16,807 bases of DNA, from NCBI GenBank assembly GCA_934177545.1, contig CAKPPI010000017.1, forward strand, positions 1 through 16,807, given 5' to 3'. The DNA is from an uncultured Bacilli bacterium (lineage in GTDB: Bacteria; Bacillota_I; Bacilli_A; RF39; UBA660). The notes below the pieces were generated by a model. That model did no database searches. It was not told the DNA's origin and worked only from the letters and a program-made list of their open reading frames with translations. Each line of letters begins with the position of its first letter. Positions within the stretch are counted from its first letter, which is position 1. Of the stretch, positions 7,080 through 13,377 are shown in pieces. The position numbers and the translations under genes are program-made.

Positions 7080-8495
7080 ATGAAAAAATTAAATGAACTT
7101 TTTAATGATATAGATAGTAATTGTGAAGTAACAGGGATAAAAATAAACTCTAAGGATGTCAAAAAAGGAGATATTTTTGTCTGTACAATGGGGGTTACTG
7201 CAGATAGACATGACTTTATAGATGAGGCTATAGAAAATGGAGCTTGTGCTGTTGTAGTATCTAAAGATGTAGGAGATAGGTCTGTTCCTATAATAAAAGT
7301 AGATGACACTAATAGCTATTTAAGAGAATTATGTTCTAAGTATTATGATTATCCTTATGAGAAAATGGAAATGATAGGGGTTACTGGTACTAATGGTAAA
7401 ACAACGGTAGCAGAAATTATTTATCAATTATTAGGTGATGATTGTGCTTATCTTGGTACTAATGGACGTAAGTGGAAAAATAAGTCTTTACCAATGCGTA
7501 ATACTACTCCTGATGTTGATAGACTTTACATGTATTTAGATGAATTTGTAAATGATAAGTGTAAAATAACTGTAATGGAAGCGTCAAGTGAAGCCTTCTT
7601 TAGACATAGACTTGATGATATTAAGTATCATATTGCAATCCTTACTAATATAACAGAAGACCATTTAAATATTCATAAAACTTTAGAAAATTATATAGAA
7701 TGTAAGTGTCAACTGTTTAGACAAGTTAGTGAAGATGGCTATTCTATTCTTAATAGTATGGATGTAAACTATGAAAGGGTTTTACATAATAGTAAAGGTA
7801 CTGTTTTAACTTATGGTATGAATGAAAGTGATACACTTTATATAAAGAATTATGAAGAACAAGGTAATAAAATGAAAATTACTTTTAGATATAATAGTCA
7901 AGACTATACTGTTTTAAGTCCATTATTAGGTGAATTTAATGTTTTTAATCTTGCTCCTGCTATTTTGACTTGTCTTGCTAAAGGTATTAATATAGATGAA
8001 ATATTAAAAAGAGTAGAAAACTTAAATCAGATAGAAGGAAGGTTAGAGGTTTTACCATTTACTGATAAATATATGATTATGTTAGATTATGCTCATACAA
8101 CTGATGCTTTAGATAAGATACTTACATATTTAGATAAGATTAAGAAAAATAGAATAATTACGATTACTGGATCTGCTGGGGGAAGAGAAAAAGAAAAAAG
8201 ACCCGGTATGGGTAAAGTAGTTCTAGAAAAATCTGATTATGTTATTTTTACAATGGATGATCCAAGAGAAGAAGATGTTAATCAAATAATTGATGATTTA
8301 GTATCAGAATCAAATTTAATTAATTATGAAAGAATTATTGATAGAAAAGATGCTATATATAAGGCTTTATCGATGGCGGAAAAGGATGATATAGTATTTG
8401 TTACTGGAAAAGGTAGAGATAATTATATGGCTCTTGGTAAGGAATATCTTCCATATTCTGATTATGAGGTTATAAAGAGTTATTTTGCTAATTAG
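7080..8495 (+). CDS. murE: MurE-type ligase (UDP-MurNAc-tripeptide synthetase)
   Basis: MurE adds the third amino acid to UDP-MurNAc-L-Ala-D-Glu in cytoplasmic peptidoglycan precursor synthesis. The 471 residues follow the Mur ligase order. An N-terminal domain ('GVTADRHDFIDEAIENGA') binds the UDP part, the ATP loop GVTGTNGKTT lies at 100-109, 'NTTPD' follows, then 'MEASSEA' and 'NITEDHLNIH'. Lys209 in 'CKCQLF' matches the carbamylated lysine, and the C-terminal domain has 'DYAHTTDAL', 'TGSAGGREKEKRP' and 'DDPREE' (393-398). The third-residue specificity loop is DDPR; DNPR marks diaminopimelate enzymes and DNPA-like loops lysine enzymes, so Arg396 hints at diaminopimelate, without proof. Start ATG 7080 has AGGTG five bases upstream. 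It lies outside any dcw cluster but next to a wall-protein gene. Confidence in Mur ligase is very high, and in MurE high. Confidence 0.93.
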   Translation: MKKLNELFNDIDSNCEVTGIKINSKDVKKGDIFVCTMGVTADRHDFIDEAIENGACAVVVSKDVGDRSVPIIKVDDTNSYLRELCSKYYDYPYEKMEMIGVTGTNGKTTVAEIIYQLLGDDCAYLGTNGRKWKNKSLPMRNTTPDVDRLYMYLDEFVNDKCKITVMEASSEAFFRHRLDDIKYHIAILTNITEDHLNIHKTLENYIECKCQLFRQVSEDGYSILNSMDVNYERVLHNSKGTVLTYGMNESDTLYIKNYEEQGNKMKITFRYNSQDYTVLSPLLGEFNVFNLAPAILTCLAKGINIDEILKRVENLNQIEGRLEVLPFTDKYMIMLDYAHTTDALDKILTYLDKIKKNRIITITGSAGGREKEKRPGMGKVVLEKSDYVIFTMDDPREEDVNQIIDDLVSESNLINYERIIDRKDAIYKALSMAEKDDIVFVTGKGRDNYMALGKEYLPYSDYEVIKSYFAN

Positions 8496-8516
8496 AGGTG
8501 ATGGGAATAATTACTA

Positions 8517-8545
8517 TTGCCAATTATTTATCTAACTAGTAAAAT
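8517..8545 (+). promoter_or_regulatory. Sigma-A type promoter of the 3D-domain gene
   Basis: TTGCCA (8517-8522), a 17-bp spacer and TAAAAT (8540-8545). Predicted transcription begins near A8552, only about 10 bases before ATG 8562, with the ribosome site AGGTG (8552-8556) at the very 5' end. Confidence 0.55.
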
Positions 8546-8561
8546 GTTAATAGGTGATCAA

Positions 8562-9218
8562 ATGAAAAAATTATGTATTTTTATAGATACTTGTCTAGTT
8601 ATGGCTACTATTTTAACAATTACAACAGTAGTACCAGATAGTAAATCGGTATCGGTGAAGAGATTAGATACTTTTGTTAATAGTAGTATAATAACAAAAG
8701 AAGTAGTGGAGGAAACTACTACTGTAGATCAAAAAGAAGAAGATAATAGTAAAGAAGTTGTGGAAAAGATTCAAGAAGAGAAAAAGGTAGTGGTTAATAC
8801 TCCTAAAGAGGAAGAATCTATACCAGTTAGTAGTGATGATACTAATAATACTTCTGCTAATAAATATTATCAAGGAGAAGTCTTTACTGGTAAGATGAGT
8901 GGCTATGGATCTGATATTGGAACACATACTTCTTCAGGTTATAGAATAGATGAAAATAATATCACTTATATGGATGCTCAGTATAATGAAGTACGTATTC
9001 TAGCAGGAGATAGAAAATATCCTTTTGGGACAATTGTAAGAGTATCAAATAGCAAGGAAGGTACTTTTATTGGAATAGTACTTGATAGAGGACCTGATAT
9101 TGGAAGAGATGAAGGTAAGAAGTTTGCTTTTGATCTTTTATATGCAACTAGTAGTGAGGCTAGAAGTAAAGGTACTAGTTTAAATGCTCAATTTGAGATA
9201 TTAAGACTTGGCTATTAG
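8562..9218 (+). CDS. Membrane-anchored 3D/RlpA-like cell-wall protein
   Basis: This encodes 218 residues from ATG 8562, chosen over a TTG at 8517 because AGGTG lies five bases before it and a signal/anchor sequence begins there; the TTG overlaps a promoter -35 box. Residues 5-23 form one hydrophobic segment with no signal-peptidase or lipobox pattern I trust. Residues 30-100 are a Glu/Val/Lys/Asn/Ser-rich linker. Residues 102-218 match the 3D double-psi-barrel domain of wall-associated hydrolases: 'GKMSGYGSD', 'SSGYRID', 'ILAGDRKYPFGTIVRV', 'IVLDRGPDIG' and 'FDLLYATSSEA', with a 'FEILRLGY' end. Candidate conserved aspartates are Asp118, Asp175 and Asp191. Relatives cleave or bind peptidoglycan (Sps/YocH-like, MltA/RlpA-like barrel). 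It probably acts outside the membrane on the wall. It follows murE by 66 bases with its own promoter and is followed by a hairpin terminator. Confidence 0.88.
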   Translation: MKKLCIFIDTCLVMATILTITTVVPDSKSVSVKRLDTFVNSSIITKEVVEETTTVDQKEEDNSKEVVEKIQEEKKVVVNTPKEEESIPVSSDDTNNTSANKYYQGEVFTGKMSGYGSDIGTHTSSGYRIDENNITYMDAQYNEVRILAGDRKYPFGTIVRVSNSKEGTFIGIVLDRGPDIGRDEGKKFAFDLLYATSSEARSKGTSLNAQFEILRLGY

Positions 9219-9242
9219 AAAATATAAAAAAATTTAGGGGAT

Positions 9243-9346
9243 GCCAATTTTGTAAATTCAGGGTAAAAACTATCCTGAATTTTATTATTTCAGGTATTCA
9301 AAATGCAAAATCACCGAAAATGTGGACCGGAAATTTGAAAATTGGC
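9243..9346. repeat. Imperfect inverted-repeat element with internal alternative hairpins
   Basis: This is the main content of the 196-base gap. GCCAATTTT (9243-9251) is the exact reverse complement of AAAATTGGC (9338-9346), and the match continues inward imperfectly for about 11 more bases on each side. Inside are a 12-bp hairpin at 9254-9282 and a competing pairing of CCTGAA (9274-9279) with TTCAGG (9289-9294). It could be a small non-autonomous mobile element, a structured RNA or a decayed remnant. I see no flanking target duplication. Confidence 0.45.
9254..9290 (+). terminator. Terminator-like hairpin after the 3D-domain gene
   Basis: AAATTCAGGGTA (9254-9265) pairs with TATCCTGAATTT (9271-9282), 12 bp with one G-U pair and a 5-base loop. 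The tail TATTATTT is T-rich but interrupted, so it is weaker than the other terminators here. Confidence 0.6.
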
Positions 9347-9349
9347 TGT

Positions 9350-9378
9350 TTGCAATTAAAAAATGTATCTGCTATAGT
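9350..9378 (+). promoter_or_regulatory. Sigma-A type promoter of the Rpn-like gene
   Basis: TTGCAA (9350-9355), a 17-bp spacer and TATAGT (9373-9378), with an extended -10 TG at 9370-9371. Transcription would start near 9385. Confidence 0.6.
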
Positions 9379-9414
9379 AATCACATTCTTAAAAAAAGGA
9401 AGGAAAAATAGAAA

Positions 9415-10242
9415 ATGAATGATAACAAATTTATTAGTATTCTAGCAGATACAACTATGAAATATTTAATGAAAAAGAAGGAGACTAGAGACATCTATTT
9501 AAAACTGTTTAGTGATATAATCGGTATTGATTTAACTAACTATATTCTAGTAGATAATGAGTTAAACTCTGGTAATAATATTAAAGATTTAAGACTAGAT
9601 TTACTACTTGAAAATGGTGACATATTAGTTAATATTGAGATTAACAATCAAATAGGAGAGTATTCCTCAATTAAAAATCTAACTTATGCTTTTAGACTTG
9701 CTGGTAGTAGACATGAAAAAGGAAATAACTATTATGCTAAACAGGTGATCCAAATAAATCTAAATAGAGAAAAATTTACTAAAGGTAATGGTGTATTGCT
9801 ATATGAACTTAGAAATAAGAATTATGATTTAGTAAAGAAAGGGGTAAAAATCTATGATGTCTATCTAGAAAATTATAAGGACATTTGTTATAATGGTGAC
9901 AATAAGAACGAGATGTTATTATCGATGTTAACTGCTAAAGATAATAATAGTCTTAAAAGAATAGTAAATAGTAATAAGGAAGGTATTGTTATTATGGATG
10001 AGTTAGATAGACTAAGAAAAGATGATAAATTTAATGCTTATTATGATGCAGAGAAAGTAAATGAAATGACAAGAGAGACTGCTTACTTAGAAGGTATTGA
10101 TAAGGGTAAACTTGCTGGTGAGAGAGAAAAACAAATAGAAATAGCTAAAAAGTTAAAAGCTTTATCTATGGATGATAATGATATTTCTAATGTAACTGGA
10201 TTGTCTTTAGAAGAATTAGATAAAATAGTTAAAAAAAATTAA
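9415..10242 (+). CDS. Rpn/PD-(D/E)XK nuclease family transposase-like protein
   Basis: This 275-residue protein belongs to the PD-(D/E)XK group often annotated as Rpn recombination-promoting nuclease or putative transposase. The N-terminal 'TMKYLMKKKETRDIYLKLFSDIIG' region is typical. The likely catalytic core is 'LRLDLLLENGD' (Asp62) followed by 'VNIEINNQ' (Glu75, Asn77), a D...E-x-N variant of the D...E-x-Q/K pattern. 'YAFRLAGSRHEKG' and 'QVIQINLN' follow, then a charged coiled C-terminus ending in a small helix-turn-helix-like repeat ('SMDDNDISNVTGLSLEELDKI'). SD AAGGAAGG (9396-9403) lies 11 bases before ATG, and there is a dedicated promoter. No insertion-sequence ends are visible. Family relatives cut DNA and promote recombination; the exact role is unsettled. 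A broken second copy follows immediately, so the locus has been duplicated or has received repeated insertions. Confidence 0.88.
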   Translation: MNDNKFISILADTTMKYLMKKKETRDIYLKLFSDIIGIDLTNYILVDNELNSGNNIKDLRLDLLLENGDILVNIEINNQIGEYSSIKNLTYAFRLAGSRHEKGNNYYAKQVIQINLNREKFTKGNGVLLYELRNKNYDLVKKGVKIYDVYLENYKDICYNGDNKNEMLLSMLTAKDNNSLKRIVNSNKEGIVIMDELDRLRKDDKFNAYYDAEKVNEMTRETAYLEGIDKGKLAGEREKQIEIAKKLKALSMDDNDISNVTGLSLEELDKIVKKN

Positions 10243-10271
10243 GTGATGACAATTTTATAAATTTATAGTAT

Positions 10272-10422
10272 ATGGTGACAATAAGAAAGAGATGTTATTA
10301 TGATGCAGAGAAAGTAAATGAAATGAATAGAAATAGCTAGAAGCTTATTAAGTACAAATCTATCAAAAGAAGAAATAAGTAAACATACTAGTTTATCGTT
10401 AAAAGAGATAAATTTATTATAA
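10272..10422 (+). pseudogene. Internally deleted remnant of a second Rpn-like gene
   Basis: Bases 10272-10301 match 9893-9922 of the intact gene at 29 of 30 positions. Bases 10295-10326 match 10038-10069 exactly, and 10326-10339 match 10134-10147. The first junction lies in the shared TTATTAT, so about 115 bases were lost by recombination at a 7-bp microhomology; a second internal deletion follows. Bases 10327-10422 translate as 'IEIARSLLSTNLSKEEISK' and onward to 'LSLKEINLL', a typical but divergent C-terminus of this family, so the remnant comes from a paralogue or a hybrid. The frame is broken by stops (for example TGA at 10324). It is not expected to make a protein. Confidence 0.85.
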
Positions 10423-10441
10423 GCTTTTCTTTTGAAATTCC

Positions 10442-10471
10442 TTGAAAAGTAAGTATTTTAGATATTATAAT
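10442..10471 (+). promoter_or_regulatory. Sigma-A type promoter of tex
   Basis: TTGAAA (10442-10447), an 18-bp spacer and a perfect TATAAT (10466-10471). The predicted start is near 10478, just before the ribosome site AGGAAGG (10481-10487). Confidence 0.65.
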
Positions 10472-10496
10472 TAACTAGTAAGGAAGGTAATACAAG

Positions 10497-12641
10497 ATGA
10501 ATGAAATGATTATTAAAGAAATGAGTAAAGACTTAAACATTAGTGAAAAACAAGTACAAACAGTTTTAACTTTACTAAGTGAAGGAAATACTATTCCATT
10601 TATTGCAAGATATAGAAAAGAAGCAACTGGAGCATTAGATGAAGAAGTAATTAGAAAAATAGAAGAAGTATATGTTTATCAAGAGAATCTATTAAAGAGA
10701 AAAGAAGATGTTATTAGATTAATAGATGAAAAAAAGATGTTAACAGAAGAGTTAAAAAAAGAAATTTTAGCTTGTCAAAAATTAGTAGAAGTAGAAGATT
10801 TATATCGACCATATAAAGAAAAGAAGAAAACTAAAGCAACAGAAGCTATTGCTCTTGGGCTTGAACCTCTTGCTAAGATGATTATGGCTTTTAAAGAGAC
10901 TGGTAGTCTTGATAGTTTAGCTGGTAAGTTTGTTAATGATAAGGTGAAAACTATAGATGAAGCTCTAACTGGAGCTAGTTATATTATTGCTGAATGGATA
11001 AGTGATAATGCTTATTATCGTAAATGGATTAGAAGTTTTCTATATAAAAATGCTTCACTTACTAGTAAGAAAAAGAAAAATAGTGTAGATGAAAATGCTA
11101 CTTATACTATCTATTATGATTTTTCTGAACCATTAAAAGGATTAAAACCACATCGAATTTTAGCAATTAATAGGGGAGAAAAAGAAGGGGTTTTAACTGT
11201 AAAACTTGATTATGATGAAGAAAAAATTATAGAGTTTTTAGAAAAGAAAATAATTAAGAGGGAATCTTTTGTTAATCCTTTAGTAAAATCTGCTATTAAA
11301 GATAGCTTAAAAAGATTAATTCTTCCTAGTGTAGAAAGAGAGATAAGAGCAGACTTAAAAGAAAAAGGTGAAGATAGAGCTATTGAAAATTTCTCATCTA
11401 ATGTAGAACATCTTTTGCTTACACCACCATTAAAAGATAAAGTTGTTTTAGGGTATGATCCAGCTTTTAGAACAGGATGTAAATTAGCAGTACTTGATAA
11501 GACAGGAAAGCCACTTGAAATAGCAGTTATTTATCCAACTGAACCCCATAACGATATAGAAGGTAGTAAAAAGAAGATACTAGAATTAATTGATAAGTAT
11601 AATATTGATATAATTGCTATTGGTAATGGAACGGCATCTAGAGAAAGTGAAGCCTTTATTGCTGATACTATAAAAGATGCTAAAAGAAAAGTAGAGTATG
11701 TAATAGTAAGTGAAGCAGGAGCATCAGTTTATTCAGCTAGTCCTTTGGCAATTAGTGAATTTCCCTCTTTAACGGTAGAAAAAAGAAGTGCTATTTCTAT
11801 CGGTAGAAGAATTCAAGATGCTTTAGCAGAACTTGTTAAGATTGATCCTAAAAGTATTGGGGTTGGTTTATATCAACATGATGTACCCGAGAAAAAACTT
11901 GATGAATCACTAGGATTTGTTGTATTAAAAACAGTTAATGGAGTAGGAGTTAATATTAATACAGCAAGTAGTAGTTTACTTTCTTATGTATCAGGTCTAA
12001 ATAAAAAAGTTATTAAAGAATTAATTGATACAAGAGATAAAAAAGGAAAGTTTAAGTCTCGTGAAGAATTACTAAAAGTTAAGGGAATGACTCCAAAGGT
12101 ATATGAACAATCTATTGGATTCTTAAGAATAGTAGATGGTGATAATCCTCTTGATAAAACAAGTGTCCATCCAGAAAGCTATGAGAAAGTAGAGAAACTA
12201 TTGGAATATTTAAATCTATCTGTAAATGATTTAGGTAGTGAGAAACTAATTGAAGCATTAGATAAAATAAATGAGGATGAGATAATAAAGAAACTTGATA
12301 TTGATAAGTATACTCTTGATGATATAATTTCTAGTTTAAAACAACCAGAAAGAGATTTAAGAGATAAGTATCCACAACCAGTCTTAAGAAGTGATATTCT
12401 ACATATTGAAGACTTGAAAAAGGGTGAGAAACTACAAGGAACAGTACGTAATGTTGTCGATTTTGGTTTGTTTATTGATATAGGTTTAAAAAATGATGGA
12501 CTAGCTCATATATCTAAACTTTGTAATGAGTATTTACGTCATCCATCAGAAAGATTTTCAGTAGGAGATATAGTTGATTGCTATGTTGATAGTATTGATT
12601 TAGAACATAAAAAAGTAGGGCTAAGCTTGATAGAAGTTTAG
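10497..12641 (+). CDS. tex: Tex family S1 RNA-binding transcription accessory protein
   Basis: Tex is a conserved cytoplasmic nucleic-acid-binding protein linked to transcription, related to eukaryotic Spt6. At 714 residues it is about the usual size. The N-terminal helical region carries the family hallmark 'EGNTIPFIARYRKEATGALDEE' (residues 29-50) and 'LVEVEDLYRPYKEKKKTKA'. A YqgF/RNase H-like domain begins at 'VVLGYDPAFRTGCK' (Asp321) and includes 'IGNGTASRESE'. A helix-hairpin-helix pair starts near residue 488 ('NTASSSLLSYVSGL') and includes 'LLKVKGMTPKVYEQ'. An S1 domain spans about 643-712 ('GTVRNVVDFGLFIDIG', 'GLAHISKL', 'KKVGLSLIEV'). ATG 10497 is nine bases after AGGAAGG; an ATG at 10506 is the alternative. 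It is a single-gene unit with its own promoter, and its terminator overlaps the stop codon. Confidence 0.97.
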   Translation: MNEMIIKEMSKDLNISEKQVQTVLTLLSEGNTIPFIARYRKEATGALDEEVIRKIEEVYVYQENLLKRKEDVIRLIDEKKMLTEELKKEILACQKLVEVEDLYRPYKEKKKTKATEAIALGLEPLAKMIMAFKETGSLDSLAGKFVNDKVKTIDEALTGASYIIAEWISDNAYYRKWIRSFLYKNASLTSKKKKNSVDENATYTIYYDFSEPLKGLKPHRILAINRGEKEGVLTVKLDYDEEKIIEFLEKKIIKRESFVNPLVKSAIKDSLKRLILPSVEREIRADLKEKGEDRAIENFSSNVEHLLLTPPLKDKVVLGYDPAFRTGCKLAVLDKTGKPLEIAVIYPTEPHNDIEGSKKKILELIDKYNIDIIAIGNGTASRESEAFIADTIKDAKRKVEYVIVSEAGASVYSASPLAISEFPSLTVEKRSAISIGRRIQDALAELVKIDPKSIGVGLYQHDVPEKKLDESLGFVVLKTVNGVGVNINTASSSLLSYVSGLNKKVIKELIDTRDKKGKFKSREELLKVKGMTPKVYEQSIGFLRIVDGDNPLDKTSVHPESYEKVEKLLEYLNLSVNDLGSEKLIEALDKINEDEIIKKLDIDKYTLDDIISSLKQPERDLRDKYPQPVLRSDILHIEDLKKGEKLQGTVRNVVDFGLFIDIGLKNDGLAHISKLCNEYLRHPSERFSVGDIVDCYVDSIDLEHKKVGLSLIEV

Positions 12642-12658
12642 TCCTTTTTTCTTTTTTT
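12618..12658 (+). terminator. Terminator overlapping the end of tex
   Basis: GGGCTAAGCTT (12618-12628) pairs with AAGTTTAGTCC (12634-12644), 11 bp including two G-U pairs, with a 5-base loop. A long T-rich run follows at 12645-12658. The stem contains the tex stop codon. It lies between convergent genes and may also stop the minus-strand transcript, though the T-run there is less well placed. Confidence 0.88.
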
Positions 12659-12673
12659 ACATATTATAAAGTA

Positions 12674-13240
12674 TTAAATGGTTTTTACATATGCTTTCTT
12701 TTCAATATAGTCTAATGCATCTTTTTCAAAAATAAATTCATTAGTATCAGCAATTGTCATGTTATAGTTTGTTACTACTCCACTTTTGTCTTTAAGAATT
12801 AATCGATGTTTTGCTATTAAATCTCTGTTAGCTAAAAAATGATATCCTGTTATATCTATATATTTAATATTAACAGTTCTAAAATCTGGGATAATTTTTA
12901 TTCCATAATCAATCCATTTAACTTCTCCTTCTCTATAGTTAGGATTATATTCTTTATTTCTATAACTATAACAATTCTCTAATGATACTCTGTTCTTAGT
13001 TGCATACTCTTGTAATTTTTTATAAGATGCTAGAACGAAGTCATCAGTTAAGGCATCTGGATAGTTTTCAATTAATACTGCAAATTGTTTTTTCAAATTG
13101 TATATATCTTCAAAAGCACTATAATTGTATAAATGATTTTTTATGACTTTCTCCATAGTAATTATGGCTGGTGTTTCCATAGTAGAATATATAAATCTTT
13201 GATTTTCTTTAGTAGAAAAGTTGGTTATTATTTTTTTCAT
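12674..13240 (-). CDS. Unrecognised 188-residue protein
   Basis: I do not recognise this protein. It is 188 residues, soluble-looking, with no signal peptide or membrane segment, rich in Tyr, Asn, Ile and Lys. The N-terminal half looks helical ('EKVIKNHLYNYSAFEDIYNLKKQF'). The C-terminal half looks beta-rich ('VKWIDYGIKIIP', 'VNIKYIDITGYHFLA', 'HRLILKDKSGVV'), ending in a short helix ('EKDALDYIEKKAYVKTI'). A good ribosome site AAGGAG lies upstream on the minus strand (at about 13249-13254) and a plausible promoter precedes it, so it is a real gene. It converges on tex and diverges from the glucosaminidase-like gene. Neighbours give no functional clue beyond a shared regulatory gap with a wall hydrolase. 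Confidence 0.8.
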   Translation of the reverse strand: MKKIITNFSTKENQRFIYSTMETPAIITMEKVIKNHLYNYSAFEDIYNLKKQFAVLIENYPDALTDDFVLASYKKLQEYATKNRVSLENCYSYRNKEYNPNYREGEVKWIDYGIKIIPDFRTVNIKYIDITGYHFLANRDLIAKHRLILKDKSGVVTNYNMTIADTNEFIFEKDALDYIEKKAYVKTI

Positions 13241-13265
13241 TTTCTCTTTCTCCTTATGGTCGTAT

Positions 13266-13294
13266 ATTTTATCATATTTATTTTAAAAAATCAA
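13266..13294 (-). promoter_or_regulatory. Promoter of the unrecognised minus-strand gene
   Basis: Read on the minus strand: TTGATT (13294-13289), a 17-bp spacer and TAAAAT (13271-13266). Transcription would begin near 13259, just before the ribosome site. Its -35 box is 26 bp from that of the divergent plus-strand promoter. Confidence 0.5.
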
Positions 13295-13314
13295 AAAAAT
13301 ATGTTGAAAAATGT

Positions 13315-13343
13315 GCAAATTTGACAAAACTATACATATTTGC
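13315..13343. promoter_or_regulatory. Possible operator: inverted repeat within the hydrolase promoter
   Basis: GCAAAT (13315-13320) and ATTTGC (13338-13343) are exact reverse complements. They flank the -35 box and spacer, abutting the -10 box, and are 17 bases apart. This spacing would suit a dimeric regulator, but six-base repeats occur by chance in AT-rich DNA. Confidence 0.25.
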
Positions 13344-13349
13344 TACAAT
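13321..13349 (+). promoter_or_regulatory. Near-consensus sigma-A promoter of the glucosaminidase-like gene
   Basis: A perfect TTGACA (13321-13326), a 17-bp spacer and TACAAT (13344-13349). The predicted start near 13356 lies downstream of the ATG at 13354, which supports ATG 13378 as the real start. Confidence 0.85.
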
Positions 13350-13377
13350 ATAGATGTTCTTATTTGAAGGAGGAACT

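Noticed and set aside
8501..8539. Mini-ORF 'MGIITIANYLSN' between murE and the 3D-domain gene, a possible leader peptide
   Set aside because: AGGTG abuts the ATG with no spacing, there is no attenuator hairpin after it, and it overlaps a good promoter.
8664..8927. Minus-strand open frame of 87 codons
   Set aside because: It mirrors the acidic linker of the 3D-domain gene, giving an implausible Phe/Ile/Ser-rich product with no ribosome site.
13133..13324. Plus-strand open frame of 63 codons
   Set aside because: It lies antisense to the start of a supported minus-strand gene and runs through both divergent promoters.
13354..13377. Upstream ATG extending the glucosaminidase-like protein by eight residues
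   Set aside because: The predicted transcript starts at about 13356, and the strong SD AAGGAGG serves ATG 13378.
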